Source of the DNA: Serratia marcescens
GTDB lineage: Bacteria > Pseudomonadota > Gammaproteobacteria > Enterobacterales > Enterobacteriaceae
Reading direction: 5' to 3'
Assembly: GCF_006715005.1 (NCBI RefSeq)
Contig: NZ_VFMJ01000001.1
Span: forward strand, 5,423,491-5,487,490
Length of the DNA: 64,000 nucleotides
The notes beneath the pieces were generated by a model, which had not been told where the DNA came from, made no database searches, and saw nothing but the letters and a program-made list of their open reading frames with translations. Positions within the stretch are counted from its first letter, which is position 1. The number at the start of each line of letters is the position of its first letter. Both the position numbers and the translations under genes were made by a program. Shown here piece after piece: positions 34,416 to 44,540 of the stretch.

Positions 34416-34913
34416 ATGACTTCATACCTGTACCGGATGCCTGTGGGCATTGCCGGGGCTATCTCTCGCCCGCAGGATTTGACCGTAGAGCCGGTAATCC
34501 TCAAATCAGCTAATGCCTTCCCGGCTTATGGCCTGGCGGGGAAAATCGACGCAGACGGCTTCTTTGTGCCACTGGCTGACGGTGACACCGCCGACAAAGT
34601 GAAAGGCATCTATGTACGACCTTACCCAACCACGTCGCAGCCTGACATGGTTCGCCAGGTAGGCACCGACAAGAACTTCCCGGGCGATGCAATGAAGCGT
34701 GGCTACATGACGGTTAACGTTGGCTCCGATGCCAGCACCATCAAAAAGGGTGCGCCGGTCTACATCGTCGTTTCCCCTGATGCTTCTATCAATGTCCCCC
34801 TGGGCGGTTTCATGGCGACGCTGGTTGCCGACAAAACCGTTCTGCTGCCTAACGCAGAATTCACTGGCGCCGGCGATGCCGACGGCAACGCTGAAATCTC
34901 CTGGAAGATTTAA
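34416..34913 (+). CDS. structural cement/decoration protein
   Basis: 165 aa; IDADGFFVPLADGDTADKVK and GYMTVNVGSDASTIKKGAPV fit the cement-protein family found between DUF2213 and DUF2184 genes. It should stabilise the capsid shell. Four bases after the protease gene. Confidence 0.7.
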   Translation: MTSYLYRMPVGIAGAISRPQDLTVEPVILKSANAFPAYGLAGKIDADGFFVPLADGDTADKVKGIYVRPYPTTSQPDMVRQVGTDKNFPGDAMKRGYMTVNVGSDASTIKKGAPVYIVVSPDASINVPLGGFMATLVADKTVLLPNAEFTGAGDADGNAEISWKI

Positions 34914-34924
34914 GGAAAAGACGA

Positions 34925-35866
34925 ATGATTACTTTTGATCAGGCAACCGTTGATAGCTCCGGTGCGTTTCTCATCGGCGAGCTGGAGCGCCTCGACCAAA
35001 CGCTGAACTTGCCGCTGGTTGGCTATACCTGGAGCCGTGATATTCAGCTGCGTGAAGACGTGTCGATTGCTGATGACATTTCCAGCTGGACAAACACCAG
35101 TTTCGGCGCAGCCGGTACTGGCGCAAACCCGAACGGCAAGAACTGGATCGGTAAAGACTCTACCGCCATTGCGGGTGTGAACGTCGATATCGGTAAAGAC
35201 GGCAACCCGCTGAACTTGTGGGGCATGGAATTGGGCTGGACTGTTGTTGAACTGGCAGCAGCACAGCAGGTAGGCCGTCCGATCGATACCCAGAAATACG
35301 AGGGTATGCAGCTCAAGTGGCAGATGGACAACGATGAGCAGGTTTACATCGGCGATGATTCACTGGGGCTTAAAGGGTTGACCAATCTGGTCGGCGTTAC
35401 GCTGAACAACGCGCCGAAGACCTGGGCGGCATCCACCAATGACGAAATTCTGGATAGCGTGAACAGCATTTTGTCGAATGCCTGGGCAGCGTCTGGCTAT
35501 TCCGTTGTGCCTTCTGATCTGCGCATTCCGCCTGAGCAGTATTCTTTGCTGGCGAGCCGCAAGGTTTCCGAGGCGGGTAACATGTCTCTGCTGAGCTATC
35601 TCTCGGTTAACACCATTGCATATCATCAGAACGGCGTGCCACTGGAGATCAAGGCCGTCAAATGGCTGAAGAAACGCGGTGTTGGTGGCAAGGATCGCAT
35701 GGTGGCTTACACCAACGACAAGAAATACGTCCGCTATCCGCAGGTTCCTCTGCAGAGCGTGCCTATTCAGTATCGCGGCCTGTACCAGATCGCCACCTAC
35801 TACGCCAAGCTTGGTGCGGTTGAGCCGGTGTACAAAGAAACCCTGTCCTACGTGGACGGCATCTGA
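34925..35866 (+). CDS. major capsid protein (DUF2184)
   Basis: 313 aa. DDISSWTNTSFGAAGTG and MELGWTVVELAAAQQVGRP are typical of DUF2184 capsid proteins. Forms the icosahedral shell. 11 bp after the cement gene. Confidence 0.88.
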   Translation: MITFDQATVDSSGAFLIGELERLDQTLNLPLVGYTWSRDIQLREDVSIADDISSWTNTSFGAAGTGANPNGKNWIGKDSTAIAGVNVDIGKDGNPLNLWGMELGWTVVELAAAQQVGRPIDTQKYEGMQLKWQMDNDEQVYIGDDSLGLKGLTNLVGVTLNNAPKTWAASTNDEILDSVNSILSNAWAASGYSVVPSDLRIPPEQYSLLASRKVSEAGNMSLLSYLSVNTIAYHQNGVPLEIKAVKWLKKRGVGGKDRMVAYTNDKKYVRYPQVPLQSVPIQYRGLYQIATYYAKLGAVEPVYKETLSYVDGI

Positions 35867-35907
35867 TCACCAGAACGGCCCCGCAAGGGGCCTGAAGGAT
35901 TACCGAA

Positions 35908-36306
35908 ATGACAAAAGAAAAGCTGGTTACGATCCACGTACACACCCCATTCAAACTCACTCACGCGGATAACTCGGTGCAGGAATTCGGTAAGGGGCGC
36001 CACAACGTTCCCGAGTCTGTGGGCGCTCACTGGTTTGTCGAAGCGCACACCGAAGCATTGGGCGATTTCACCCCGCCAAATCTCGACGAAGCCGGCGCGC
36101 AACGCATTGCTGAACTGGAAGGCAAGGTTGCCGAACTGCAGCGGCTTCTGGAGATTGAAAAGGACAAGGTGGTAGAGCAAACCGAACAGCTGCAGGCTGC
36201 TGCCGCCGGTCTGGTTGAGCGTAATGAGCAAATCACCGCGCTTAACTCCCAGGTAGCGGATCTGACGGCACGACTGGAGAAATCCAATGGAGCAGCCAAG
36301 AAATAA
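35908..36306 (+). CDS. STY1053-like phage protein with coiled coil
   Basis: 132 aa. N-terminal [21 protein letters not shown], then a predicted coiled coil ([19 protein letters not shown] onward). Similar to proteins annotated as STY1053-type in head-to-tail regions; function unknown. Overlaps the next gene by 20 bp. Confidence 0.65.
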   Translation: MTKEKLVTIHVHTPFKLTHADNSVQEFGKGRHNVPESVGAHWFVEAHTEALGDFTPPNLDEAGAQRIAELEGKVAELQRLLEIEKDKVVEQTEQLQAAAAGLVERNEQITALNSQVADLTARLEKSNGAAKK

Positions 36307-36700
36307 GTCACTGCCCACGCCTGCAGACTTTCGCCGCGACTTCCCGCAATTCGCTGATGCCGTCACCTACCCAGAAGCGCAGATTCAGTTTCGCCTGAAC
36401 CTGGCTGACATCCTACTGAGCGAGAAAGTTACTGGCGCCAAAATATTCCCCTATCTGGTGGAGCTATTTGTGGCCCATTACATGGCGCTCTTTGCTCAGG
36501 ATCAGCGGTCTGCAGCGGCCGGCGGCGCGGGCGGTGCATCCAGCGGTGTCCAGACATCAAAATCGGTTGATAAGGTCAGCGTGAGCTATGACGCAAGCGC
36601 GACGCTTAACCCTGATGCTGGATTCTGGAACAACACGCGCTACGGCGCGGAGTTCTGGCAACTGATCACGATGTTCGGGGCAGGCGGCCGGCAGCTATGA
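36287..36700 (+). CDS. head-tail connector (DUF4054)
   Basis: 137 aa. [15 protein letters not shown] at the start and [15 protein letters not shown] near the end are hallmarks of DUF4054 adaptors, which sit below the portal. The stop overlaps the next gene (ATGA). Confidence 0.8.
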   Translation: MEQPRNKSLPTPADFRRDFPQFADAVTYPEAQIQFRLNLADILLSEKVTGAKIFPYLVELFVAHYMALFAQDQRSAAAGGAGGASSGVQTSKSVDKVSVSYDASATLNPDAGFWNNTRYGAEFWQLITMFGAGGRQL

Positions 36701-37203
36701 AAAGCGGGCTCAAGGTCAGGAAGGACAACGCCGAATCGGTACTGTCGTCTTTGCGCGCGCTTTCAAAAATGGATGTGCTGGTGGGCATTCCAGAGGCTAA
36801 CGCAACGCGTGAAGATGGCGAGAGCCTGAATAACGCGGAGATCGGCTATCTGCAATCTACCGGCGCCACGGTGCAGCTTGGCGGCCAAACCGTCACGCTG
36901 CCCCCGCGTCCTTTTCTGGATATGGGTATCGAGGATACAAAGCCGCGAACCACTGAGCACCTGAAGGCGGCGGCCGTTGCCGCGCTGAACGGCAAAACGG
37001 AGGCGGCGCAGCGGGAACTTGAAAGCGCTGGACAGATTGCGCGGGATGGCGCCAAGGCGGTCATTGGTGCCGGTGACAGGCTTCACCCTCTCTCTGAGAT
37101 GACGAAGGCTAACCGGCGCGCCAGGGGCATTCCCGGCGACAAGCCGCTCTATGCGCATGGCTACCTGCTGCGCTCAATCACTTACGTGGTAAGGAGTAAA
37201 TAA
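36697..37203 (+). CDS. tail completion/virion morphogenesis protein
   Basis: 168 aa. [25 protein letters not shown] and [11 protein letters not shown] fit the gp10/virion-morphogenesis type. It probably forms part of the neck. Overlaps the next ATG by one base. Confidence 0.7.
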   Translation: MKSGLKVRKDNAESVLSSLRALSKMDVLVGIPEANATREDGESLNNAEIGYLQSTGATVQLGGQTVTLPPRPFLDMGIEDTKPRTTEHLKAAAVAALNGKTEAAQRELESAGQIARDGAKAVIGAGDRLHPLSEMTKANRRARGIPGDKPLYAHGYLLRSITYVVRSK

Positions 37204-37574
37204 TGCCACTTATTGACGTGACCGAGGTTCTTCTTGACCCTGACTTTTGCGACGCGACGCTGGTTTGCAAGCGTCAGGTGCAAAGCAGGGATAAGGATAA
37301 CTTTGTAACTAACGCCACGCAGGAAATACCGTTTGCTGGCGTGGTAACGGTAGATCGCTCACTGGAAGCGCAGCGAATGATTGCCGGGCAAAACATTGCT
37401 GGCGCCATTCTCATCGTGACGCAATTCCGGCTTACTCGCGGTAATCGTGATGGATTAGATGCCGATATCGTGCCATATGAGGGGTATAGCTATCGTGTAA
37501 CGAAGGTTGACCCGTATACGCGCTATGGTGCTGGGTTTGTGCAGGCTCATTGTGAATTGCTTGATGAGGCGTAG
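37203..37574 (+). CDS. head-tail joining protein
   Basis: 123 aa; FAGVVTVDRSLEAQRMIAGQ and a DGLDADIVPYEGYSYRVTKV segment resemble neck stopper proteins of this module. Assignment also rests on position. Confidence 0.6.
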   Translation: MPLIDVTEVLLDPDFCDATLVCKRQVQSRDKDNFVTNATQEIPFAGVVTVDRSLEAQRMIAGQNIAGAILIVTQFRLTRGNRDGLDADIVPYEGYSYRVTKVDPYTRYGAGFVQAHCELLDEA

Positions 37575-37577
37575 GCC

Positions 37578-38120
37578 ATGAGTAATGACAGCACAGCGCC
37601 TGGATACCTGACGCCGGTCAGTGATGGGCCAACCTACGACGAAGCGCTGGAGCGCCAGATCAGTCGGTGGATCCGTGGTGTCACCGGCATGGACGCGGGC
37701 GACGTTTATCCGCGCTGGACTGACCCGCAACCGCAGATACCGAAAAACGGCAGCACCTGGTGCGCCTTCGGTATTACCGGCGTGCAGGAAGACGCAAACC
37801 CCGCGTATATCCAGGGCGCTGAAAACGCCGAACAATGGTCGCACGAAACCATCGATATTCTGATGTGCTTCTATGGCCCGCAGGGAATGGCGGTAGCAAC
37901 CCGTTTCCGTGATGGCCTGTTTGTCTCGCAGAACAATGACGAGCTGAAAAACAGCGATCTGACCCTGCTCGACTGTGGGCGGATATTCAACCTTCCAGAA
38001 CTCATCAACAACCAGTGGGTGCGCCGGTATGACATCGCCGTGCGCCTGCGTCGCAAAGTGATCCGCGAGTACGGCATCAAGTCGCTGGTGGAAACACCGG
38101 TTCAATTCTTCGGAGAATAA
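37578..38120 (+). CDS. phage neck terminator protein (LIC_12616-like)
   Basis: 180 aa; RFRDGLFVSQNNDELKNSDL and WVRRYDIAVRLRRKV are typical of this family. It is expected at the tail side of the neck, just before the sheath gene. Confidence 0.7.
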   Translation: MSNDSTAPGYLTPVSDGPTYDEALERQISRWIRGVTGMDAGDVYPRWTDPQPQIPKNGSTWCAFGITGVQEDANPAYIQGAENAEQWSHETIDILMCFYGPQGMAVATRFRDGLFVSQNNDELKNSDLTLLDCGRIFNLPELINNQWVRRYDIAVRLRRKVIREYGIKSLVETPVQFFGE

Positions 38121-38123
38121 TCT

Positions 38124-39605
38124 ATGTCACAGGGCTTACCTGTATCGAACATCGTCAATGTGACGGTGAATATGGCGCTGCGCGCTGCACAGGGGCGCAA
38201 TTTCGGCGCGCTGCTGATCGTCGGTGGCTCTGATGTCATTGATGGCAGTCAGCGCATGCGCAGCTATTCGGGAATTACCGACGTCGGCGCGGATTTCGGT
38301 ATGGAGGCACCGGAGTACAAGGCCGCTAACCTGTATTTCCAGCAGACGCCGCAGCCGCGCACGCTGTACATCGGCCGTTGGATTAAAGAAGACCAGGCAG
38401 CGCTGTTGCGCTGTGCCATTCTGACGCCGGCGCAGCAGGCAATCAGCACCTGGGCATCGGTAACCGATGGCGCGATGAAAATCAGCATCGACGGCACCAA
38501 CAAGACGATCACCGCCGTGGACTTCTCAGCAGAAACCAACCTGAACGGCGTGGCCGCGCGGATCGCTGAGAAGCTGAGCACGGCTAACGTGACGTGGGAC
38601 GCAGTGAACAGCCGATTCATCATCACATCAAAATCGACTGGCGCATCGTCGGCGGTGGGGTATGGTTCGGCTAACACTGCAGGAACGGACATCTCGGCAA
38701 TGATGGGTGCGGTGCAGAATGCCGGCGCGCTGGCTATCCCGCGTTCCGCTGCTGAAAATATTCAGTCCTGCATCTACAAACTGGCCGACATGTCTACCGG
38801 TTGGTATGGCCTGCAGATCGCCGACACATCGCTGAGCGATGACGACGTGATCAGCGTGGCGGCCTTTATCCAGTCCGATGACGTTTCCCGCATCTTCGGT
38901 TACACCACGCAAAACACCGGCGTGCTGGATCTGGATAACGAGAACGACATCGCCAGCAAGCTGAAAAATGCCAAATACGGGCGCACCTTCATTCAGTATT
39001 CCAGCGCGAGCCCGTATGCCTCGGCGTCCATTTTCGGGCGTGCGTTTACCGTGAATTTCCTCGGTAACAACACCACGATCACGCTGAAGTTTAAACAAGA
39101 GCCAGGGATCGCCGCAGACACCCTTGGGCAGACAGAAGCCAAAACGCTGACGGCGAAAAACTGCAACATGTTCGTTAACTACGACAACGATACGGCGATT
39201 ATTCAAGAAGGTGTGATGTGCAACGGCGATTTCTTCGATGAACGCCACGGTCTCGACTGGTTGCAGAACTATGTTCAGAACAATGTTTATAACGTGCTCT
39301 ATACCAGTTCAACCAAAGTACCGCAGACTAACCCGGGCATCACTCGGCTAATGACCAGCGTCACCGGATCACTTGAGAAGGGCTCTGACAACGGCCTGAT
39401 AGCGCCGGGCGTGTGGAATGGTGACCCAGTAGGAAACCTGAATACGGGGGACACACTGACGACTGGTTACTACACCTATGTGCCGTCGGTAGATACGCAA
39501 GCCCAAGCTGACCGTGAAGCTCGTAAAGCGCCGGTGATGCAGTGCGCTATCAAACTGGCCGGCGCCGTGCATTTCGCCGACGTCATCATCAACGTTAACC
39601 GCTAA
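38124..39605 (+). CDS. contractile tail sheath protein (DUF3383)
   Basis: 493 aa. [20 protein letters not shown] at the start, [13 protein letters not shown] and a C-terminal [20 protein letters not shown] are characteristic of DUF3383 sheaths. Its presence makes the phage a myovirus. Confidence 0.88.
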   Translation: MSQGLPVSNIVNVTVNMALRAAQGRNFGALLIVGGSDVIDGSQRMRSYSGITDVGADFGMEAPEYKAANLYFQQTPQPRTLYIGRWIKEDQAALLRCAILTPAQQAISTWASVTDGAMKISIDGTNKTITAVDFSAETNLNGVAARIAEKLSTANVTWDAVNSRFIITSKSTGASSAVGYGSANTAGTDISAMMGAVQNAGALAIPRSAAENIQSCIYKLADMSTGWYGLQIADTSLSDDDVISVAAFIQSDDVSRIFGYTTQNTGVLDLDNENDIASKLKNAKYGRTFIQYSSASPYASASIFGRAFTVNFLGNNTTITLKFKQEPGIAADTLGQTEAKTLTAKNCNMFVNYDNDTAIIQEGVMCNGDFFDERHGLDWLQNYVQNNVYNVLYTSSTKVPQTNPGITRLMTSVTGSLEKGSDNGLIAPGVWNGDPVGNLNTGDTLTTGYYTYVPSVDTQAQADREARKAPVMQCAIKLAGAVHFADVIINVNR

Positions 39606-39614
39606 GGGGCAAAA

Positions 39615-40055
39615 ATGTCTACTTACAGCTTTTTGGATTTTTCTGCCTCTATCGTTGGTCCCGGTGGTGCGTTTGATCTGGGCTATGGCTCAGGCAACGC
39701 CGAAGAAGGTGTGACCGTCACCATGCTGGAGGCAAAAAATACCATGACCATTGGTGCCGATGGCACACCGATGCACAGCTTGCACGCCGGTAAGGGTGGC
39801 ACGATCACAGTGACGCTGCTCAAGACCTCGCCAACCAATGCGAAACTGAGCGCGATGTATAACGCTCAATCGCTATCTTCCGCCACCTGGGGCAATAACG
39901 TGATCGTGATGCGCAACAGCGCCAGCAACGACGTTTGCACCGCACGCTCGGTCGCGTTCCAGAAGCAACCCGACTGGCAGAACGCCAAAGACGGCGGAAC
40001 TGTGTCCTGGGTATTTGACGCTGGTCTGGTCGATCAACTGCTTGGCACCTTCTAA
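39615..40055 (+). CDS. tail tube protein (DUF3277)
   Basis: 146 aa; DFSASIVGPGGAFDLGYGSG and FQKQPDWQNAKDGGTVSW fit DUF3277. Forms the inner tube within the sheath. Confidence 0.83.
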   Translation: MSTYSFLDFSASIVGPGGAFDLGYGSGNAEEGVTVTMLEAKNTMTIGADGTPMHSLHAGKGGTITVTLLKTSPTNAKLSAMYNAQSLSSATWGNNVIVMRNSASNDVCTARSVAFQKQPDWQNAKDGGTVSWVFDAGLVDQLLGTF

Positions 40056-40065
40056 GGAGTGATGC

Positions 40066-40509
40066 ATGGAATTTGAGATTAAAGGCCAGCAGTACCGCGC
40101 GGCCAAACTTGACGCGTTCGCTCAGCAGGATGTGGCTATCGCATTGGCGCCGGTTTTATCCGGCCTTATCCCTTTGCTGAAAGACGTCATGGCCGGTAAT
40201 GGGAAATCGCTGCAGGAGGATAAAAGCCGCCTGTTTGACGAGATTATTCCGCTGGCGGTGAAAGCCATCGGCCAACTGAGCCGGGAAGGGCGCGCGGAGA
40301 TCAACCATGCGTGCCTGTCAGTGGTCACCCGGCAACAGGGTAAGGCGTGGTCAAAAATCTATGAGCCAAGTCAGCGCGTGATGATGTTCGATGACCTCAA
40401 CGGACTGGATCTGGTGAAAATCGTTGGCAACGTGGTGCGGGATTCCCTCGGTGATTTTTTTCCCGCACTCCCCGTGAGCGACAACAGCGAGGACCAGGAA
40501 TCAGCTTAG
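40066..40509 (+). CDS. tail assembly chaperone, short form
   Basis: 147 aa, MEFEIKGQQYRAAKLDAFAQ at the start and FFPALPVSDNSEDQESA at the end. Corresponds to the G-like protein that coats the tape measure during tail assembly. A run of seven T near its 3' end (40455-40461) allows a -1 shift into the extension described next. Confidence 0.78.
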   Translation: MEFEIKGQQYRAAKLDAFAQQDVAIALAPVLSGLIPLLKDVMAGNGKSLQEDKSRLFDEIIPLAVKAIGQLSREGRAEINHACLSVVTRQQGKAWSKIYEPSQRVMMFDDLNGLDLVKIVGNVVRDSLGDFFPALPVSDNSEDQESA

Positions 40510-40697
40510 CGCTTGAATCGCTGGCAAAGGGGCGCAGTTATCTGCTGCGCCCGGTACATGCCCGCATGTGCAGCTTTGAGTCGCTTAAAGACGGCACGCT
40601 GTCACTGGCTGATATTGCGCTGATGAATGAGTCGCTTGATGTCGAGGCGGAAAATAATTACCTGATAAAAAAATGGCAGGCAGAAAATGAACGCTGA
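40455..40697 (+). CDS. -1 frameshift extension of the tail assembly chaperone
   Basis: The zero frame reads GAT TTT TTT CCC. Slipping back one base on T TTT TTT enters a frame that is open from exactly this point (stop at 40452) to 40697, giving SRTPRERE, then LLRPVHARMCSFESLKDGTL and ending WQAENER. The latter part fits the small DUF6889-type gene usually found before the tape measure gene. The fused product would be the GT-like form. Independent initiation inside the extension is the alternative. The end overlaps the tape measure gene by 11 bp. Confidence 0.72.
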   Translation, partial: FFSRTPRERQQRGPGISLALESLAKGRSYLLRPVHARMCSFESLKDGTLSLADIALMNESLDVEAENNYLIKKWQAENER

Positions 40698-42675
40698 AAC
40701 CATCAAGGACTTCCTGATCTCGCTGGGGTTCGACATCGACGAGGCCGGCGGCCGCAAGTTCGAATCGGTGGTTTCCGGCGTCACGATGAATGCGGTCAAG
40801 ATGGGCGCTGCGGTCGAAGCGGCCGCGCTGACCGTCGTCGGGTTCACGACCAAAATCGCCAGCGGTCTCGACCGTCTCTATTGGCAGTCTCAGCGTACTG
40901 GCGCCACTGCTAACAATATCAGGGCTATTGGCTATGCGTTCAGCCAGGCGGGCGGCAGCGTGGAGGGATTCAACGGCACGCTGGATAACTTGGCGCGCTT
41001 CCTTCGTTCGACACCAGGCGCAGAGGGATTCCTACGTAATCTGGGCATTCAGACGCGAGATGCGGCCGGCAATCTGCGTGACACTGCCCAACTGGTGACG
41101 CTGGTCGGCGACAAGCTGGCGAAAATGCCGTACTACCGCGCCAACCAGTATGCGCAGATCCTCGGCATTGACGAAAGCACGTTGCTGGCAATGCGGCGGG
41201 GTGTGAAGGGGTTCACTTCTGATTATCAGAGCATGCTGCAGGCGACGGGGTTCGATTCGCAGAAAGCGGCGGAGCAGTCGAACAAGTTCATGACCCAAAT
41301 GCGCGGTCTGGCGAATCTGTTCGGCATCATGCGCGATAAAATTGGCGGTAATCTTGCCGGCGGCCTGGCCGGGAATCTCGAAAGCTTCCGCAAAAATATC
41401 CTGCTCAACTTCCCCAAGATAGAGGGGACGATCACTGCCGTGCTGAAAAAGGTGCTTTCGCTGGCCGATAGCATCATGACGCTGGTTTATCGGGGCGTGC
41501 AGGGCGCCGGCGATCTCATGAGGTGGTGGGATCGGCTGGATGATACAACCAAGGGGCTGATTAAGGTTCTGGGCGGCCTGCTGTTGGCCTGGCGCATGCT
41601 GAATAGCGCGTTCCTAACCTCCCCGATCGGCATGGTCACGGCGCTCATTGCTGCGCTGGTGGCGCTCTATGACGATTATCAGGTCTGGAAAGAAGGCGGC
41701 GACAGCCTGATTAACTGGGGGAAATGGAAGCCTGAAATCGATGCCGCGATGAAGGGCATGAAAGAGCTTCGGGATTCCATATTCAGCGTCGGGCAAGAAA
41801 TTGCCAAGCTGCTGAACATCGATCTGAAAAGCTGGTCGCTGAAAGGTGATATTGCCGACTTAACGAAGCAATTCGGCGAGTTCGGCAAGATGATGACGAT
41901 GATCGGCGATCTCATCAACGCGTTGAAGGATGGGAACTGGAGCGAGGTAGGCAGACTTGGCAAGGCGTTGCTTAGCCAGGGGCAGGGAAATCCTGACGCG
42001 TTGCCTGCTGTCACCGACAGCGCGAACAGTGCCGCCGATTGGGTGAAGGACAAAACAGGCTTTGACCCGCGCAGCGTTGGGCAGTGGATACGCGGTCAGT
42101 TCTCAGGTGCCAATGAGCCGCGCGGCATCCGTAACAACAATCCCGGCAACCTGAACTACGTCGGCCAGAACGGCGCGATGCTGGAAGATCACGCCACACC
42201 CCGCTTTGCTCGCTTCAATTCTGCTTTTGAAGGGTTCGCGGCGCTGGGTAAGCAGATCAAGGCGTACTACAACGGGACGTCAAAGGCCGCAGGTTATCAG
42301 AAGCTGCAATCTGTAGAGGACATCATCAGCCGCTTTGCGCCGGCCAGCGAGAACAACACCCAGGCCTATATCAACAAGCTGAGCAAAATGCTCGGCGTTG
42401 GTCGGGGTGACTCGCTGAATATTCAGGATCCACAGGTGCTGGCAACGCTGATGAATGGCATCACGCAGATTGAGAACGGCAAAAATCCTTACGCTCCAGA
42501 AATGGTGCTGAAGGCGGCTCAATCAGCCGTTGGCGCTGGCGGCTCGAATAGCTCCGTGTTCAATATCAACGTGCAGGGCGGCGGTGATCCACGCGAAACG
42601 GCGCGTCTTACCGGTGATGCGGTTGAGGGCGTTTACCGCCGGCAGACACGCAACATGCAAACACAGGTGGGCTGA
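40687..42675 (+). CDS. tape measure protein with peptidoglycan-hydrolase-like domain
   Basis: 662 aa. N-terminal helical tape-measure region (IASGLDRLYWQSQRTGATAN) and a hydrophobic stretch at about 285-325. Residues about 475-610 (GIRNNNPGNLNYVGQNG, RFNSAFEGFAALGKQIKAYY) match the domain found in virion-associated murein hydrolases. It sets tail length and probably helps DNA cross the cell wall. Confidence 0.8.
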   Translation: MNAETIKDFLISLGFDIDEAGGRKFESVVSGVTMNAVKMGAAVEAAALTVVGFTTKIASGLDRLYWQSQRTGATANNIRAIGYAFSQAGGSVEGFNGTLDNLARFLRSTPGAEGFLRNLGIQTRDAAGNLRDTAQLVTLVGDKLAKMPYYRANQYAQILGIDESTLLAMRRGVKGFTSDYQSMLQATGFDSQKAAEQSNKFMTQMRGLANLFGIMRDKIGGNLAGGLAGNLESFRKNILLNFPKIEGTITAVLKKVLSLADSIMTLVYRGVQGAGDLMRWWDRLDDTTKGLIKVLGGLLLAWRMLNSAFLTSPIGMVTALIAALVALYDDYQVWKEGGDSLINWGKWKPEIDAAMKGMKELRDSIFSVGQEIAKLLNIDLKSWSLKGDIADLTKQFGEFGKMMTMIGDLINALKDGNWSEVGRLGKALLSQGQGNPDALPAVTDSANSAADWVKDKTGFDPRSVGQWIRGQFSGANEPRGIRNNNPGNLNYVGQNGAMLEDHATPRFARFNSAFEGFAALGKQIKAYYNGTSKAAGYQKLQSVEDIISRFAPASENNTQAYINKLSKMLGVGRGDSLNIQDPQVLATLMNGITQIENGKNPYAPEMVLKAAQSAVGAGGSNSSVFNINVQGGGDPRETARLTGDAVEGVYRRQTRNMQTQVG

Positions 42676-43271
42676 TGGATATTTTATCTGTGCTGTTCTC
42701 CCAGCAGCGGCGCCGCATCGGCATTATCGTGCCGAGCGTGGCAATCAGCGAGAAGCACATGGACGCGACGGAAATCACCGAGCACCCCGTGGAGCTCGGC
42801 GCACCGACAAGTGACCATGCTTATGATCGCCCAGCTGAGGTGACGATGGAGCTGGGGTTTGCCAGCGGCGGATCGCTGATCGATGGAATCGACACGACCG
42901 AGATTTTTAACGTCAGTACCGGTTTATCGCTGGGCACCAGCCCGGCGGACGTCTATCAGCAGCTGCTGGAGCTGAAAAAAAGCAAAGTGCCTTTTGCCGT
43001 GACCACCGGAAAGCGGCAGTATCAGAACATGCTGATCCGCGCTATTGAGGTGCTGACCGATAAAACCAGCGAGAACGTGCTGATGACAACGCTCACCCTG
43101 CGCGAGCTCATCATCACTGAAACGCAGAAGGTGACGACCACACCGTCGGAAAACATGCAATCACCCCAGGACACCGGCGGCGTGAGCAACACAGGGCTGA
43201 AAAACCCGACCACACCGGAAAAGCAGCAGAGCATTTTAAAGTCTGCAGGAGGCTTCCTTGGCATTGGTTGA
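42675..43271 (+). CDS. baseplate protein, Dit-like
   Basis: 198 aa; GIIVPSVAISEKHMDATEIT and KKSKVPFAVTTGKRQYQNML fit the N-terminal domain of distal-tail/baseplate proteins in this module. Overlaps the plug gene by 14 bp. Confidence 0.65.
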   Translation: MDILSVLFSQQRRRIGIIVPSVAISEKHMDATEITEHPVELGAPTSDHAYDRPAEVTMELGFASGGSLIDGIDTTEIFNVSTGLSLGTSPADVYQQLLELKKSKVPFAVTTGKRQYQNMLIRAIEVLTDKTSENVLMTTLTLRELIITETQKVTTTPSENMQSPQDTGGVSNTGLKNPTTPEKQQSILKSAGGFLGIG

Positions 43272-43563
43272 AATCCCCCTTACGCCGGTATCTCAGCAAT
43301 TTGCTATCCAACTGGCCGGCGTGCAGTACCAGCTTACGCTGATGTGGCGCGATATGGCCGGGTGGGTACTGGATATCGCGAGCAACGACAGAACGCCGAT
43401 TATTCAAGGTATCCCGCTGGTGGCCGGTGCTGACCTGCTAGCGCAGTATCGCTACCTCGGGATTGGCGGCCAGTTGTTCGTGATGTCAGATCCCGCCGTG
43501 CTGGCGCCGCCGACGCAGACCAACCTGGGCATTGAATCCCACCTATACTTTCTGACCAACTGA
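43258..43563 (+). CDS. baseplate plug protein
   Basis: 101 aa; LTLMWRDMAGWVLDIASND and IPLVAGADLLAQYRYLGIGG are typical of the baseplate plug family. It is probably central in the baseplate. A hairpin with a T run follows its stop. Confidence 0.72.
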   Translation: MALVEIPLTPVSQQFAIQLAGVQYQLTLMWRDMAGWVLDIASNDRTPIIQGIPLVAGADLLAQYRYLGIGGQLFVMSDPAVLAPPTQTNLGIESHLYFLTN

Positions 43564-43583
43564 CCGCCTCCGGGCGGTTTTTT
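43563..43583 (+). terminator. possible terminator inside the baseplate operon
   Basis: ACCGCC and GGCGGT with a short TCCG loop, followed by a T run, directly at the plug stop and upstream of the hub gene. Late genes beyond it would need read-through, consistent with Q antitermination. Confidence 0.6.
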
Positions 43584-43594
43584 ATGGGGCGCCT

Positions 43595-44539
43595 ATGACC
43601 ACTAACTGGATGCGAAAATGCAGCCTTATCGTGGCGAACGATGCCGGGGAAGGGCTGGAGTTATCCGGCCTGAAAATCAGCTTCAACATCAGCAGGCCCG
43701 ACATCAGCTACCCCGCCACGGCGATGTTCAAGATTTACAACCTGAGCCGGAACACCAACAGCCGGATCAGGCAGAACGAATTCACGCAGATAAAGTTTGT
43801 CGCCGGCTACCAGGACAATTTCGGACTGATTTTTTCCGGTCAGATCCAGTATTCCTACAGCGGGCGTGAAAACCCGACCGACACCTACGTGGTGATCCAG
43901 GCGGCCGACAGTGACCAGGCGCATAACTTCGCGGTGATGAACACCACGCTCGCAGCCGGGTACACGCAACAGGACGTACACACCGCGCTGATGAAGCCGA
44001 TCGGGGTTTACGACATCGTCGCCGGCGCTACGCCGGAATTTGCCACCACCAAGGCGCCACGCGGTAAACCGATGTTCGGCATGCACCGGGATGAAGTTTC
44101 CAGCCTGGCGGCGCAGTGCAAGGCAACATGGCGCTATGAGAACGGGCGCCTGCAGATGGTGCCGGCAAACGCCTATCTGGCCGATGCCATCGTGCTGAAC
44201 GCGCAGACGGGCCTGATCGGCATGCCTGAGCAAACCATTAACGGCGGCATCAACGTGAAATGCCTGATTAACCCGAACATCCAGCTCGACACGCTGATCC
44301 GCCTCGACAACAAATCGATAAACCAGGTCGGCCTGTCAAACCAAGAGATCGCCACCGGCAGCACAGCGGGCGCCTCAGTGCAGCAGCCGGCAGTGCTGGA
44401 CATGGACGGTGATTACATCGTGAAGAACATCGCCTATTACGGCGACACGCGCGGCAATGCCTGGTATCAGGACATGATCTGTATTGCCAAGGGCGGCGCG
44501 GGGCTGCTGAACCAATCCACCATCCGGGCAGGAGCATAA
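43595..44539 (+). CDS. baseplate hub protein
   Basis: 314 aa; LSGLKISFNISRPDISYPAT and FSGQIQYSYSGRENPTDTYV match hub proteins of this myovirus group (gp27-like role). It should link tube and spike. Confidence 0.72.
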   Translation: MTTNWMRKCSLIVANDAGEGLELSGLKISFNISRPDISYPATAMFKIYNLSRNTNSRIRQNEFTQIKFVAGYQDNFGLIFSGQIQYSYSGRENPTDTYVVIQAADSDQAHNFAVMNTTLAAGYTQQDVHTALMKPIGVYDIVAGATPEFATTKAPRGKPMFGMHRDEVSSLAAQCKATWRYENGRLQMVPANAYLADAIVLNAQTGLIGMPEQTINGGINVKCLINPNIQLDTLIRLDNKSINQVGLSNQEIATGSTAGASVQQPAVLDMDGDYIVKNIAYYGDTRGNAWYQDMICIAKGGAGLLNQSTIRAGA

Positions 44540-44540
44540 C

